A DNA stretch of 52,063 nucleotides. Source: Nevskia sp. (GTDB taxonomy: Bacteria > Pseudomonadota > Gammaproteobacteria > Nevskiales > Nevskiaceae). The notes beneath the pieces are model-generated. The model saw only the letters and a program-made list of their open reading frames with translations. It ran no database searches and had not been told where the DNA came from. Shown piece after piece: positions 8,434-17,751 of this stretch; position 1 is the stretch's first letter; each line of letters begins with the position of its first letter. The position numbers and the translations under genes are program-made. The stretch covers positions 1 through 52,063 of the forward strand of contig JARLJS010000014.1 in the NCBI GenBank assembly GCA_031291075.1. Reading direction: 5' to 3'.

Positions 8434-8562
8434 GACTACTCCTTTCGCGTCGCGCCCGGAAGGCGCAACCTGACCCCCTGCCCCGCGCCGGGCCGCCCGG
8501 ATGGCGACCTGGCTTATTCCAGGCCTTTTCGGTGCCGCTGACAACCCCCGCCGGAATCGATG

Positions 8563-9051
8563 CTAGTTCCTGGCAACCGGCTTGCCGGCCTCGGCGACCT
8601 TGGGCGCGGGCGGAACAACCTTGCTGATGGTGCCGCCTTCTTCCTGGTAATTTTCCGAGCCGATGGCGCCGGCCACCTTGAAGCCCTTGCTGGCCAACAG
8701 ATCGGCCGCGGCGCCGGCGCGCCCGGCATGGTTGGAAACAGTCACGACGGTGCGATCCTTGGGAATGAAGGCTGTGTACTTTTCGAGTTCCTGTGCCTGG
8801 ATGCTCAGATACGCGGGGAATCCGCCCTTGTCCGTCAATTCATCCGGTCGCCGCACATCGATGATGACCAATTGCTCGGGCTTGGCCAGCAGCGCATCGA
8901 CCTGCGCGCGTGAAAGCTTCGGCGTCTTGTATTTCCATGCAGGCTCGGCGTGTGCGCTGGCGCCTGCGGTAGCGGCGGCCTGCTGCCCAAATGCGATCGG
9001 GGCCGCCATGGCCCACACGACGATTGCCACAACAGCCTTCAAATTCTTCAT
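8563..9051 (-). CDS. Periplasmic rhodanese-like protein lacking the catalytic cysteine
   Basis: 162 residues from the ATG at 9051; the signal peptide MKNLKAVVAIVVWAMAAPIA supports this start. The rhodanese fold is visible: LVIIDVRRPDEL near 65-76 is the conserved IDVRxxxE region, and LLASKGFKVAGAIG the last strand-helix. The active-site loop, normally CxxGxR, reads VSNHAGRAG: Ser stands where the persulfide-forming Cys should be, and no Cys is nearby. It is therefore unlikely to be a sulfurtransferase and may bind an anion or a partner protein. It is the first gene after the candidate sigma-54 promoter at 9188-9203 and precedes the YeiH transporter gene. Confidence 0.85.
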   Translation of the reverse strand: MKNLKAVVAIVVWAMAAPIAFGQQAAATAGASAHAEPAWKYKTPKLSRAQVDALLAKPEQLVIIDVRRPDELTDKGGFPAYLSIQAQELEKYTAFIPKDRTVVTVSNHAGRAGAAADLLASKGFKVAGAIGSENYQEEGGTISKVVPPAPKVAEAGKPVARN

Positions 9052-9187
9052 TTTCACTTTACCTTTGATTAATGGTTCTAACTGGGTTTTGATTGCAGGC
9101 CATGCGCGTCTGCCACAACGCAGATCGCCCGGACCGGGATCAACGGCTTGCGTCGCGGCCCGGTGCGCTGCATCGCGCAAGCCTGTT

Positions 9188-9203
9188 TGCAGCTATCGTG
9201 CCG
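9188..9203 (-). promoter_or_regulatory. Candidate sigma-54 (-24/-12) promoter
   Basis: On the minus strand the sequence CGGCACGATAGCTGCA matches the sigma-54 consensus TGGCACG-N4-TTGCA with GG and GC at the exact 10-base separation; two positions differ. It would start transcription near 9177 and leave a ~125-nt leader before the rhodanese start at 9051. The gene just upstream encodes a sigma-54 activator, which supports the assignment. Confidence 0.6.
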
Positions 9204-9223
9204 ATGCGCCGGCACCACGCCGA

Positions 9224-9245
9224 CAGCGGTGCGCAAACACCGCTG
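9224..9245. promoter_or_regulatory. Inverted repeat between sigma-54 promoter and upstream site
   Basis: Perfect 8-bp arms CAGCGGTG and CACCGCTG around 6 bases, starting 21 bp upstream of the -24 element. It could be a second activator site or the site of another regulator. Confidence 0.4.
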
Positions 9246-9284
9246 CGGTCACGTAACTCACTGATGACAAGCGAAATATTCATC

Positions 9285-9308
9285 AGCCGCGAATCCATAT
9301 TCGCGGCT
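9285..9308. promoter_or_regulatory. Candidate enhancer (UAS) for the sigma-54 activator
   Basis: Perfect 10-bp arms AGCCGCGAAT and ATTCGCGGCT separated by 4 bases. The centre lies about 120 bp upstream of the predicted start, the normal distance for an upstream activator sequence of a bacterial enhancer-binding protein. The Fis-type helix-turn-helix of the neighbouring regulator would bind such a dyad as a dimer. Confidence 0.5.
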
Positions 9309-9454
9309 CGCCGACGCATGACCGGCATGCGGCACCGGCATGGCACTGTTGAAATCGCATCACACGATGAGAAGAAATGTCGCAGTAGCAGCATCCGTAC
9401 CGACACGTACTTAAAGAATTACCCATCATTTCATTCACTCAAGGGAGCGGATGG

Positions 9455-10591
<1,137 letters not shown>

Positions 10592-10816
10592 AACTTACTC
10601 CCGGATACACCTGCGGCACCCCACCGCAGTGTCCCGGAAACTTTATTGTTCCGTGCGGATTTTGACCAAGACTTACTATTACTAACCATATCTTGCAGCA
10701 ATCTACCGTTCAGCTTTGCGAGGCCGCAGTGGCGCGGCATCGCCTTCCGTTTGTTGGATATGCAGCAGCTCGAAAACCGAATAGCTGCCGAATCAACAGC
10801 GCTCGCGCCCGAGCCA

Positions 10817-10851
10817 TCGGCTCCCCGCCTTTTGCAACAGCAGGGAGCCGA
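10817..10851 (-). terminator. Stem-loop downstream of the CHRD gene
   Basis: TCGGCTCCC at 10817-10825 pairs perfectly with GGGAGCCGA at 10843-10851 around a 17-base loop, just past the stop of the CHRD gene. There is no clear U-tract, so termination is only likely. The remaining ~225 bp up to the activator gene should hold its promoter. Confidence 0.45.
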
Positions 10852-10867
10852 GGGACGAGGCAGCCGG

Positions 10868-11299
10868 CTAGGGCTTGAGCTGGCCGCGAATCTCGCCGGG
10901 CTTGTGATCGACGCTGTGAACGTTGACGTAGAGATCACCCGCTTTGAAGCTGGCGTACTGCTCGTCGGTAAGTTTCGAGTCCGCCGGTACCGTCCAGCTG
11001 CCGTCCGCGCCCTTGACCAGGGTGATGACCGGCGGACCTTTCTGCCCGGGCGCGCCGAGATGGATATGCGCGACGGTGCCGTCGATGCCCGAGGTCTTCA
11101 ATCCGCCGCTCACCGACTTGTCCGCGCCGATGGTGAACTTCCCTTCACCTGACGCCGCCGTCTCCACTGCCGGCGTTTCCTCGGCGCCGCTCAGGACCAC
11201 CTTGACGTCTTCGGCGTGGGCCGAGCCGATGCTGAAAGCTAAGGCCGTCACTGCGAGAAAGGCGCGCGCGGCGCCCAGTTTGGCAACACTGATGCTCAT
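10868..11299 (-). CDS. Secreted CHRD-domain protein
   Basis: 143 residues. Signal peptide about 1-29 (ARAFLAVTALAFSIGSAHA). The rest is one CHRD domain: VKVVLSGAEETPAV at the start, GTVAHIHLGAPGQKGPPV in the middle (the conserved His-x-His with GxxGxxGP) and LYVNVHSVDHKPGEIRGQL at the end. CHRD domains, first named from chordin, occur in many bacterial exported proteins; their function there is not established. It follows tonB on the same strand after 202 bp with its own GGAG, so it may be the last gene of the receptor operon or separately transcribed. Confidence 0.9.
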   Translation of the reverse strand: MSISVAKLGAARAFLAVTALAFSIGSAHAEDVKVVLSGAEETPAVETAASGEGKFTIGADKSVSGGLKTSGIDGTVAHIHLGAPGQKGPPVITLVKGADGSWTVPADSKLTDEQYASFKAGDLYVNVHSVDHKPGEIRGQLKP

Positions 11300-11501
11300 G
11301 CTTGTCTCCGTGAAACATTGGTAGTTGGGGGGAGGTCACGCCATCCGGTTCGATCGATGCGCTGATTGAACCGGTCCGGCTTTCGATTGCATCGAACCAC
11401 CGCACAGACTCGTTTGATCGGCGCAGGCCATTGTGGCGAACGGAGCGATGGTTTTGAGGCTGCATTTTTATTTGGTATTTATCCATAACCGAATGCTCGG
11501 A

Positions 11502-12197
11502 TCATCCCAGCGCGAAGTTGATCGGCAGTTCGATGCTGAAATCGGTAGCAGTCGGATTGGCATTGTCCGGAATGGCCGGAAACTTGCCGATGCGCTTGAA
11601 CACTTCCCGGCATTCGCCATCCAGCGCTGAAAACCCCGCCTTCTTGACCAGCTGCTCATCCTCGATCGAACCGTCACGCGCGAAGGTGACACGCACCTTG
11701 CACAGACCCTGCTCCGCATTGAGCTGCGACCTTGCCGGATACTCCACCGTCTTCTGAATCAGCGCCTGCAATGAGTTGTAGTAGGCGCCGGGCACGCTGG
11801 TTCCCACAACCCGCTGCGGCGGAGCGGCTTCGACCGGCGCCGGCGGCGGCGGCGGGGGCACCGGCGGCGCTTCCACCGGTGGAGTCGGCGCCTGGGTCAC
11901 GATCTGCTCGGGCGGCGGCGGCGCTGCCGGTTTCGGCGGCGGCGGCGTACGCGGCGGCGGCTGCTTCGGCGGTGGCGGGGGTGGAGGCGGCGGTGGCGGC
12001 GGCGCCAGTTCCACCACGGCCATGATCCTCTTCGGCTCCATGAAGGAGACATGCGGATGCACCAGATACAGCAGATAGCCGATCAGCGCCGCATGAAACA
12101 CCACGGAGAAGGCGACGCCGAGATTGACCCGCTCGCGCGGTGCGCGTGCCTTCGGCGCGCTCAGCTTACCCAGATTCATCTTGATTGCAACACTCAT
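11502..12197 (-). CDS. tonB: Energy transducer TonB
   Basis: 231 residues. One membrane helix near 26-46 (VAFSVVFHAALIGYLLYLV) contains the His found in TonB and TolA anchors. A rigid Pro-rich spacer (~66-130) follows, with a run of more than ten prolines and repeated KP/PPP blocks, then a C-terminal TonB fold: YNSLQALIQKTVEYPARSQ and GLCKVRVTFARDGSIED near 150-185. It couples the proton motive force, through ExbB-ExbD, to outer-membrane receptors. A good GGAG precedes the ATG. It is the last of the tight receptor-exbB-exbD-exbD-tonB series, 21 bp after the second exbD, and presumably serves the receptor encoded at the head of the operon. Confidence 0.95.
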   Translation of the reverse strand: MSVAIKMNLGKLSAPKARAPRERVNLGVAFSVVFHAALIGYLLYLVHPHVSFMEPKRIMAVVELAPPPPPPPPPPPPKQPPPRTPPPPKPAAPPPPEQIVTQAPTPPVEAPPVPPPPPPAPVEAAPPQRVVGTSVPGAYYNSLQALIQKTVEYPARSQLNAEQGLCKVRVTFARDGSIEDEQLVKKAGFSALDGECREVFKRIGKFPAIPDNANPTATDFSIELPINFALG

Positions 12198-12218
12198 TTC
12201 AAGCTCCTTGCAAAGTCT

Positions 12219-12668
12219 TTACGGCTGGGCTTGGGACATGAGCGAAACCTTGTAGAAGCCGGCCTGGGCCGCAATCTTCAGAAGATCCCTCACTTTGTCG
12301 AACACCGCACCCTTGTCGGCGCGGATGTAGACCAGATTGTCCGGCTCGGCCTGCGCAATCTCATGCAGCCGTGCCGGCAACTGGTCGATCGTCATCTGAT
12401 CGACGTGACCGCCACCGGTATCGATGTAGTAGTTGCCGTTCAGATCGAACGACACGATCAGCGGGTCGCGCGGCTTGCCCATTTCCTGCAGGGCGGCCTT
12501 GGGCAGGGTTACCGGCACCTGCGACAGCATCAGGGGCGCCGTCACCATGAAGATGATGAGCAGCACCAGCATCACGTCGACCAGCGGCGTGACGTTGATC
12601 GAGGCAATGGCTTCGCCGAGACCTTCGTCGTCACCCTGGGAAGCAGTATTCGGAACACTCATGGACAT
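12219..12668 (-). CDS. exbD: ExbD-family biopolymer transport protein (second copy)
   Basis: 149 residues. One N-terminal membrane helix holds the conserved NVTPLVDVMLVLLIIFMVT with the proton-path Asp, followed by LPKAALQE and a periplasmic ExbD/TolR domain. The start overlaps the end of the first exbD. AAGGTGA lies a proper distance before the ATG at 12668; a second ATG at 12662 would give an ATGA overlap. The two ExbD proteins share the membrane segment but differ widely in the periplasmic part, so they are old paralogues rather than a recent duplication. A pair of exbD genes after exbB is the pattern seen in xanthomonads. Confidence 0.95.
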   Translation of the reverse strand: MSMSVPNTASQGDDEGLGEAIASINVTPLVDVMLVLLIIFMVTAPLMLSQVPVTLPKAALQEMGKPRDPLIVSFDLNGNYYIDTGGGHVDQMTIDQLPARLHEIAQAEPDNLVYIRADKGAVFDKVRDLLKIAAQAGFYKVSLMSQAQP

Positions 12669-13090
12669 AGCGTCACCTTACCGAAGCCGGAGCTGCCGAC
12701 GATGCCCATCAGATCGACCACGCGGTCGTAGATGGAGTCCTTGTCCGCACAGACCGTGACCAGTTCATCCGGAAACTGCCGCGCGATGTCGTGCAGACGT
12801 GCCGGCAGGTCGTTATAGGCCACCGCCTCCTTCGGCTCTTCGTTGCGCTGGATGAAATAGTTGTTCTGCAGATCGAAATCCACCGTCAGCTTCTCCGGAT
12901 GCGTGTCCGAAGCAACCAGGCTGGGCTTGGGCAGGGTAATGGGCAGCTGGTTCATCATCAGCGGCATCGTCACCATGAAGATGATCAACAACACCAGCAT
13001 CACGTCGACCAGAGGCGTGACGTTGATTTCCGCCACGGGGCTCATCTGAGCTTCGTCCCCGCCGGCGGCAGCCTGCAGGCTCATACCCAC
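12659..13090 (-). CDS. exbD: ExbD-family biopolymer transport protein (first copy)
   Basis: 143 residues starting at a GTG at 13090. GGAGG lies 8 bp upstream, better placed than for the ATG at 13084. The membrane segment INVTPLVDVMLVLLIIFMVT carries the essential Asp; TLPKPSLV and a periplasmic domain ending in DLMGIVGSSGFGKVTLC follow. With ExbB it forms the proton-driven motor that energises TonB. It begins directly after the exbB stop and overlaps the next exbD by 10 bases, so all three are translationally coupled. Confidence 0.95.
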   Translation of the reverse strand: MGMSLQAAAGGDEAQMSPVAEINVTPLVDVMLVLLIIFMVTMPLMMNQLPITLPKPSLVASDTHPEKLTVDFDLQNNYFIQRNEEPKEAVAYNDLPARLHDIARQFPDELVTVCADKDSIYDRVVDLMGIVGSSGFGKVTLCP

Positions 13091-13885
13091 TTACGCAACC
13101 TCCGCCGAGCCGATATCCGGGCTTATGCCGGACACGGCCTTGTCATCGCGGCGGCTGGCCGCAGCCGGGAATTTTTTCGCCGGCGCGGCGGCAGGGGGCG
13201 TGGCCGCCGGCGCGAAGCGCTTGGACAGGCGCCCGGCGTAAATGCCGATGACGGTGTTGAGGCGGCCGACGTAACGACCCAGGTTGGTGGCGAAGCTGTT
13301 GTACGCCATGATCGAGGGGATGGCCGCCGCCAGGCCGATACCGGTGGCGATCAGCGCTTCGGCGATACCCGGGGCCACGGTGGCCAGGCTGGTGTCATGC
13401 GCCGCGGCGATGCCGGTGAAGGTGTTCATGATGCCCCACACCGTGCCGAACAGGCCGATGAACGGGGCCGAGGAACCCACGGTCGCCAGGAACGGCAGGC
13501 GCTTGTTGATGCGGCGGGTTTCGTTGGACAGTTCCAGGCGCATGGCGCGCTCGATGCGGTCACGCACTTCGTGCAGCGCTTCGTGCTCGTGCTCGCCGGA
13601 GCCTTCACGCCATTCCTGGTTGCCGGCGGCGATGACCTTGCCCACCGGGTGGGTGTCGCTGTAGTTGATGACGTCTTCCAGGGTGCCGTTTTCCAGGGTT
13701 TGTTCCAGGCGCTTGGCGGCGCCGAAGGCGGCGGTGAAGGCGAACAGCTTCTCGAACATCACGGTCCAGCACCAGAAGGAGAAGAACACCAGAATCACCA
13801 GCACCGCCTTGACGACGGGGTCGGCCTGCGAAACCAGGTGATAGATAGAGAGGTCGGCTGGATTGATGGCAGTCGTTGGGTCCAT
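13091..13885 (-). CDS. exbB: ExbB/TolQ/MotA-family proton channel protein
   Basis: 264 residues from the ATG at 13885 (MDPTTAINPADL). An upstream GTG at 13948 is possible but has no ribosome site and sits beside the receptor stop. Three membrane helices: VVKAVLVILVFFSFWCW near 20-40, and a pair near 140-200 with LATVGSSAPFIGLFGTVWGIM and VAPGIAEALIATGIGLAAAIPSIMAYN, the family hallmarks. The large cytoplasmic loop between helices 1 and 2 is present. It forms the channel of the ExbB-ExbD motor. The C-terminal ~30 residues are Ala/Pro-rich and not part of the conserved fold. Confidence 0.95.
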   Translation of the reverse strand: MDPTTAINPADLSIYHLVSQADPVVKAVLVILVFFSFWCWTVMFEKLFAFTAAFGAAKRLEQTLENGTLEDVINYSDTHPVGKVIAAGNQEWREGSGEHEHEALHEVRDRIERAMRLELSNETRRINKRLPFLATVGSSAPFIGLFGTVWGIMNTFTGIAAAHDTSLATVAPGIAEALIATGIGLAAAIPSIMAYNSFATNLGRYVGRLNTVIGIYAGRLSKRFAPAATPPAAAPAKKFPAAASRRDDKAVSGISPDIGSAEVA

Positions 13886-13954
13886 TGAATAGCTCTTTAA
13901 GATAGAAAATTGATGTGGTGTGCCGGCATCAGCCAGGGCATTGCTCACAATTCG

Positions 13955-16837
13955 TTACAGCTTGCCGCTGACCTGCAGGCCGATCCAGCGCGGGGGCGCC
14001 GGGGTATAGCTGTCCCAGGTTTGCGCGATGGGCGAAGTGTTGTTGAACAGGTTCTTCACCAGCAGACTGATATCGAAACGCTTGTCGATGCGGCCCGCGC
14101 CTACGCTCAGATCGGTGATGGCATGCGCGTGGATCCAGGCGTAGCTCGATAGAGCCGTGTTATCCGAGTTGTAGCGGCTGGTATAGGCTGTATTGAAGGT
14201 CAGGAAAGCCTCGTCGGCCCCGTTATCCACAAAATGAAGGGGATAACGCAGATCGGCGCCCAAACTGAAACTGTACCTGGCCGCACCCGGCAGCCTTTTC
14301 CCCGAAACATCCCGATACGGATGCAGCTTCGCCAGATCGGCGTTCTCGACCGGCTGACCCATGTTTGCGAAGTTGTAGAAAATCGCATCGTTATAGGCGC
14401 CGCTGAAGTGCAGCGAAACGTAGGCGTTCGGCGTATACAGGCCGTCCACTTCCAGCCCCTTCACATGCACCTTGGCGGCATTGCCGGTGGTGGACACATA
14501 AGCAGTTGACGGAGTGACACCGGCGGCGACATTCAGCGCTGTGGTATAGGGGTCCAATACCTGGACCGCCTGCTGATAGTTCTTGAAGTTGTTGTAGAAG
14601 ATATCGCCGTTCAGCGTCAGGGTTTTGTTCAACAGCAGCGATTTCAAACCCAGCTCGTAAGCCGTCGAGACTTCCGGCAGCGCGGGCTGTGAAACACCGT
14701 TGATGTTGAGCGCAACGCCCGCCTTCTCGCCGTGCTGCCAGGAGCCATAGCCGGTCAGACCCTCATTGAACTTGTAGCTCGGGCTGAGCAGCCAGGTGGG
14801 CTGGATCTTGTAGAAAGGCTGGGCAGTCAGGTTATTCCACAGCACGCCGATCTGCGCTTGGCGCAGAGCTTGCGCCGCGGCGATCTGGGCGGTGGTCGCA
14901 CCAGCATACTGCTGCTGAATTTGCGCCGTGGTGCCCCCGCCCGGCAGCTGCACGCCATTGACCGGAATCGTCGGATTCAATATGGCGCCATTACCCTGGT
15001 CGGTAATCAAGGCGTTATCCCAGGTACGGCGCTCCTCGTAGGTAAGCCGCAGCCCCTCGGTAACGCTGAAGGCGGGGGTGAAATGGAGGTGCGCCTGGGC
15101 ATAGAAAGCGCCCTGCCGCTTTTCAGTATCCTCGTAACCCGCCTTGCGCAGATTGTTCAAGGAATCCGACAGCAGGCGTTGGCCGTCGCTAGTCCCATCC
15201 AGGATGGAGTATTGTCCCGGCTTACCATTACTGTCGGCACTGGCAAACCATGCGCCTGCATCGGCGCCCCAACCGTTCTTCGACACATTGACCGCGCCCT
15301 GCGTCGAGTTGCTCATCAGAAACACGCCGGTCTGGTAATCCAGGAACCCGCCAACCGGTGAGTTCAGACGGAATTCCTGGGTGAACTGATGATAATCCAC
15401 GCCACCGCCGGAAGCCGTGGTGATATCGAAGCGCGTCCCTTCGTCATTGCTGGCAAGGAAGTAATACTGCTGGAAGCTGGTGATTGAACTCAGGGTGTAA
15501 TCGCCCAGGTTGTAGTTCACATTGGCCGTGGCACCGTGGCTGCGGGTGATCAGCGGCTGCTGGCTATTGTTGTCAACCGCGTTCAAGCCGCCGCCATAGA
15601 GATAGTTCTGCGAGTAGTAGTTGGGATAGGGATTGGAGAACCAGGACCGCGCCAGGCGCGTGGAAGCATCGGTCGACAAAGTATTGGTACCGCCATCCGC
15701 GTATTTCGCCGGCGTCGGCGTATAAATCGTCATGCCGTTGGAATACTCGGCGCCGGAGGTCTTGAAATCGAGCTTGATGCGCGCGCTCAGATTTTCCGTG
15801 GGCGTCAGCAGAAACTGCAGGCGGCCTTGTTCGCGGTCGGTATTTCCGTAACTCTGTGAAGTGTTATAGATGTTTCCGATATAGCCATTACCCCGGTCGA
15901 CCGACAAGGTGCCACGCCAGGCCAGCAGGTCATTGATCACCGGGCCGCCGAAGACGGCATTGCCGATCACGCGATCCCAGCTTCCCAGATCACCCTGATT
16001 GCCGATGCTGGCGCCGGTGTAGCCACCATAAGCGACCTGATAGGAAGCTTCCGGCGTGAAGCTGGGGCGCTTGGTGTTGATGTAGATGCCGCCGACATCG
16101 GCGTTCTTGCCGCCTTGGGTGCCCTGCGGACCATGCGCGACCGCGACCGTGTCGAGGTCGACCAGATCGAAGCTGGCCAGAGGATTGTAGGCATATGGCA
16201 CATCATCGACCGTCACCAGCACGCTGGGGTCCTGGGATTCGGTATTGGACTCGTAACCCAGGCCACGGATCGAAATGCTGTATTCGCGTGAGTTACCCGT
16301 GCTGAAGGTGGCGACATTGGACAGGCGCTTGGTGATCGCGGGCAAATCCTCCGCATCCTGCGCGGCCAGCTGATCGCCGCTGACCAGGGAGATCGACTGC
16401 GGCACATCCTTCACCGCCTTGAGGCGATTCGGTGCCTGCACCGTGATCTGGTTCAGCTGTGCCGGTTGATTGGCTTCGGCGTCGGCCTGCTCGGGCTCGC
16501 TTTTCGGCGGGGCTTCGCTGGCCGTCACTGTAGCTGGAGCATTTTCAGCCGCAGGCTGCTTGCCCTGTTGCTCGGCCAGATCCTTCTGGCTTTTCTCGAG
16601 GGCCTTCTTCAATCGCGCCACTTCGGCTTGCAGTTCCGCAACCGATCCATCCCCGGTTGGTATGGCGGGCGCAAGCGCGTCTCCAGCAGCGCCCGCATTG
16701 GCGGCGGCGCCGTCCGCCGCGTGCGATACACCCGAAGACAGAAGCGCCAGGCCGGCCATGAAGGCGGTGATGGGGATACCTCCGGGTAATTTGTTCTTGT
16801 TGTGGCGGACGCGGCCAGAGGTGACTTCTGTGTTCAT
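13955..16837 (-). CDS. TonB-dependent outer-membrane receptor with coiled-coil N-terminal extension
   Basis: 960 residues from the ATG at 16837; an earlier ATG at 16906 would precede the signal peptide by 23 residues. Signal peptide ends near GVSHAADG (about 40). Next come an Ala-rich stretch and a heptad-like VAELQAEVARLKKALEKSQK near 55-80, probably a coiled coil, and an acidic linker. The plug follows from about 120: QITVQAPNRLKAVKDVPQSI, SIRGLGYES and the barrel-proximal HGPQGTQGGKNADVGGIYI. The beta-barrel ends in a typical C-terminus (RWIGLQVSGKL). The substrate is unknown; no siderophore enzymes are nearby. It heads an operon with its own ExbB-ExbD-ExbD-TonB, which suggests a dedicated energy supply. 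Confidence 0.92.
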   Translation of the reverse strand: MNTEVTSGRVRHNKNKLPGGIPITAFMAGLALLSSGVSHAADGAAANAGAAGDALAPAIPTGDGSVAELQAEVARLKKALEKSQKDLAEQQGKQPAAENAPATVTASEAPPKSEPEQADAEANQPAQLNQITVQAPNRLKAVKDVPQSISLVSGDQLAAQDAEDLPAITKRLSNVATFSTGNSREYSISIRGLGYESNTESQDPSVLVTVDDVPYAYNPLASFDLVDLDTVAVAHGPQGTQGGKNADVGGIYINTKRPSFTPEASYQVAYGGYTGASIGNQGDLGSWDRVIGNAVFGGPVINDLLAWRGTLSVDRGNGYIGNIYNTSQSYGNTDREQGRLQFLLTPTENLSARIKLDFKTSGAEYSNGMTIYTPTPAKYADGGTNTLSTDASTRLARSWFSNPYPNYYSQNYLYGGGLNAVDNNSQQPLITRSHGATANVNYNLGDYTLSSITSFQQYYFLASNDEGTRFDITTASGGGVDYHQFTQEFRLNSPVGGFLDYQTGVFLMSNSTQGAVNVSKNGWGADAGAWFASADSNGKPGQYSILDGTSDGQRLLSDSLNNLRKAGYEDTEKRQGAFYAQAHLHFTPAFSVTEGLRLTYEERRTWDNALITDQGNGAILNPTIPVNGVQLPGGGTTAQIQQQYAGATTAQIAAAQALRQAQIGVLWNNLTAQPFYKIQPTWLLSPSYKFNEGLTGYGSWQHGEKAGVALNINGVSQPALPEVSTAYELGLKSLLLNKTLTLNGDIFYNNFKNYQQAVQVLDPYTTALNVAAGVTPSTAYVSTTGNAAKVHVKGLEVDGLYTPNAYVSLHFSGAYNDAIFYNFANMGQPVENADLAKLHPYRDVSGKRLPGAARYSFSLGADLRYPLHFVDNGADEAFLTFNTAYTSRYNSDNTALSSYAWIHAHAITDLSVGAGRIDKRFDISLLVKNLFNNTSPIAQTWDSYTPAPPRWIGLQVSGKL

Positions 16838-17361
16838 GAAGCTCTGCTTTCCTTGATGAGGGTTGAGTGAAGACGCAGAGCCACTACAGCAACGCTCATG
16901 CCACAATATTCAATAAATAAGTTCTTTTGATATTCGCCTCATTGCATGCCTGATTATATGTACACAACAGTTGCAACTTACTAATATATAACAATATTTC
17001 AACATTTATAAAGCAACTAAAAACACAGGAATTAAGCTATAACTATTTTGATAAACATGAAGAGACGAGACAACGCGAAATGATGTGCTGCATTACGTTC
17101 AGAAGCTGTTGCATAAGCAACAGTGCCGGCCCGAACGGAATCCGATTGAACACCACGGTCTCGCCACAGCCGCTCCGCACCGGGGTGCCGGTGCTTCGTG
17201 AACGGGGAGCGATTGCCTGCTGCTTGAGGGCTTTTCCGGTGTGCCTGAACCTGGGCAGTACGCCGGCATTATGAAAGCGGCGGGCCGCGAACTGCCGCCC
17301 GCTTTACAGCTATGGTTTCAAGGGGACATTCGCCGCCATGGAAGAGGATGCCCGCGACGGA
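16838..17361. other. Intergenic stretch upstream of the receptor gene
   Basis: About 520 bp without a convincing gene. The part next to the receptor (about 16,900-17,065) is strikingly AT-rich against the GC-rich surroundings, with TATAAT on the minus strand at 16953-16958 as a candidate -10; no good -35 goes with it. I found no recognisable Fur box. The distal half is GC-rich and includes a terminator-like hairpin for the cytochrome gene at 17274-17306. Confidence 0.5.
17274..17306 (-). terminator. Terminator-like hairpin after the cytochrome c gene
   Basis: On the minus strand AAAGCGGGCGG pairs with CCGCCGCTTT with one bulged base, followed by TTTCAT. It lies about 55 bp past the stop of the last gene of the redox operon and probably ends that transcript. 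Confidence 0.45.
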
Positions 17362-17679
17362 CTACTGCTGCAGCACCCATTCGATGACACTCTTCAGATC
17401 GGCATCGGAAATCTTCTCGACGCTGTTGGGCGGCATCGGCATATCGCCCCATACGCCTTCGCCGCCATCGCGCACTTTCTCAAGAAGATAGGGCAGCGCA
17501 TCCTTGTCGGACTTGTACTTGGCGGCGACCTCCCTGAACGACGGACCGATCAGCTTCTGCTCGATGCGGTGGCAGGAGACGCAGCCGCTCTTTTCCATCA
17601 GCTCTTCGCTGGCCTGCGCAGAGACGTTGAGGGCGCATACGGTGACAGTCAGAAGCAGGACAGTGATTTTCATATTCAT
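17362..17679 (-). CDS. Periplasmic class I cytochrome c (c551-type)
   Basis: 105 residues from the ATG at 17679 (ATGAATATG; the second ATG is also possible). A signal peptide covers about 1-23. One haem site CVSCH at 33-37, with the sixth ligand probably Met82 in WGDMPMPPN, the loop typical of cytochrome c551/c552. It is a small soluble electron carrier. It is the last of five closely spaced genes (MBL hydrolase, cytochrome, peroxiredoxin, dienelactone hydrolase, this one), all exported. Its partner oxidase or reductase is not encoded in the window. Confidence 0.92.
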   Translation of the reverse strand: MNMKITVLLLTVTVCALNVSAQASEELMEKSGCVSCHRIEQKLIGPSFREVAAKYKSDKDALPYLLEKVRDGGEGVWGDMPMPPNSVEKISDADLKSVIEWVLQQ

Positions 17680-17751
17680 GTTTGGCGCGCTCAAGGTTCC
17701 CGCTGCGGGAATCGACATGGCAGCAGCGCCGCCCTGCACTGCCGCCGCGAC

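Larger units (their letters stand above)
9052..9454. other. Intergenic regulatory stretch of the sigma-54 circuit
   Basis: Roughly 400 bp between the activator gene and the rhodanese gene, both on the minus strand. It holds the candidate -24/-12 promoter and the two perfect dyads described separately. Nothing suggests a further gene. Confidence 0.6.

Noticed and set aside
9330-9345. Plus-strand sigma-54-like sequence CGGCACCGGCATGGCA
   Set aside because: The spacing fits, but no plus-strand gene follows for many kilobases and the -12 element is poor.
17080-17274. 64-codon plus-strand frame between the receptor and cytochrome genes
   Set aside because: Cys/Arg-rich peptide with no ribosome site or family resemblance; it lies in the mixed AT/GC upstream region.
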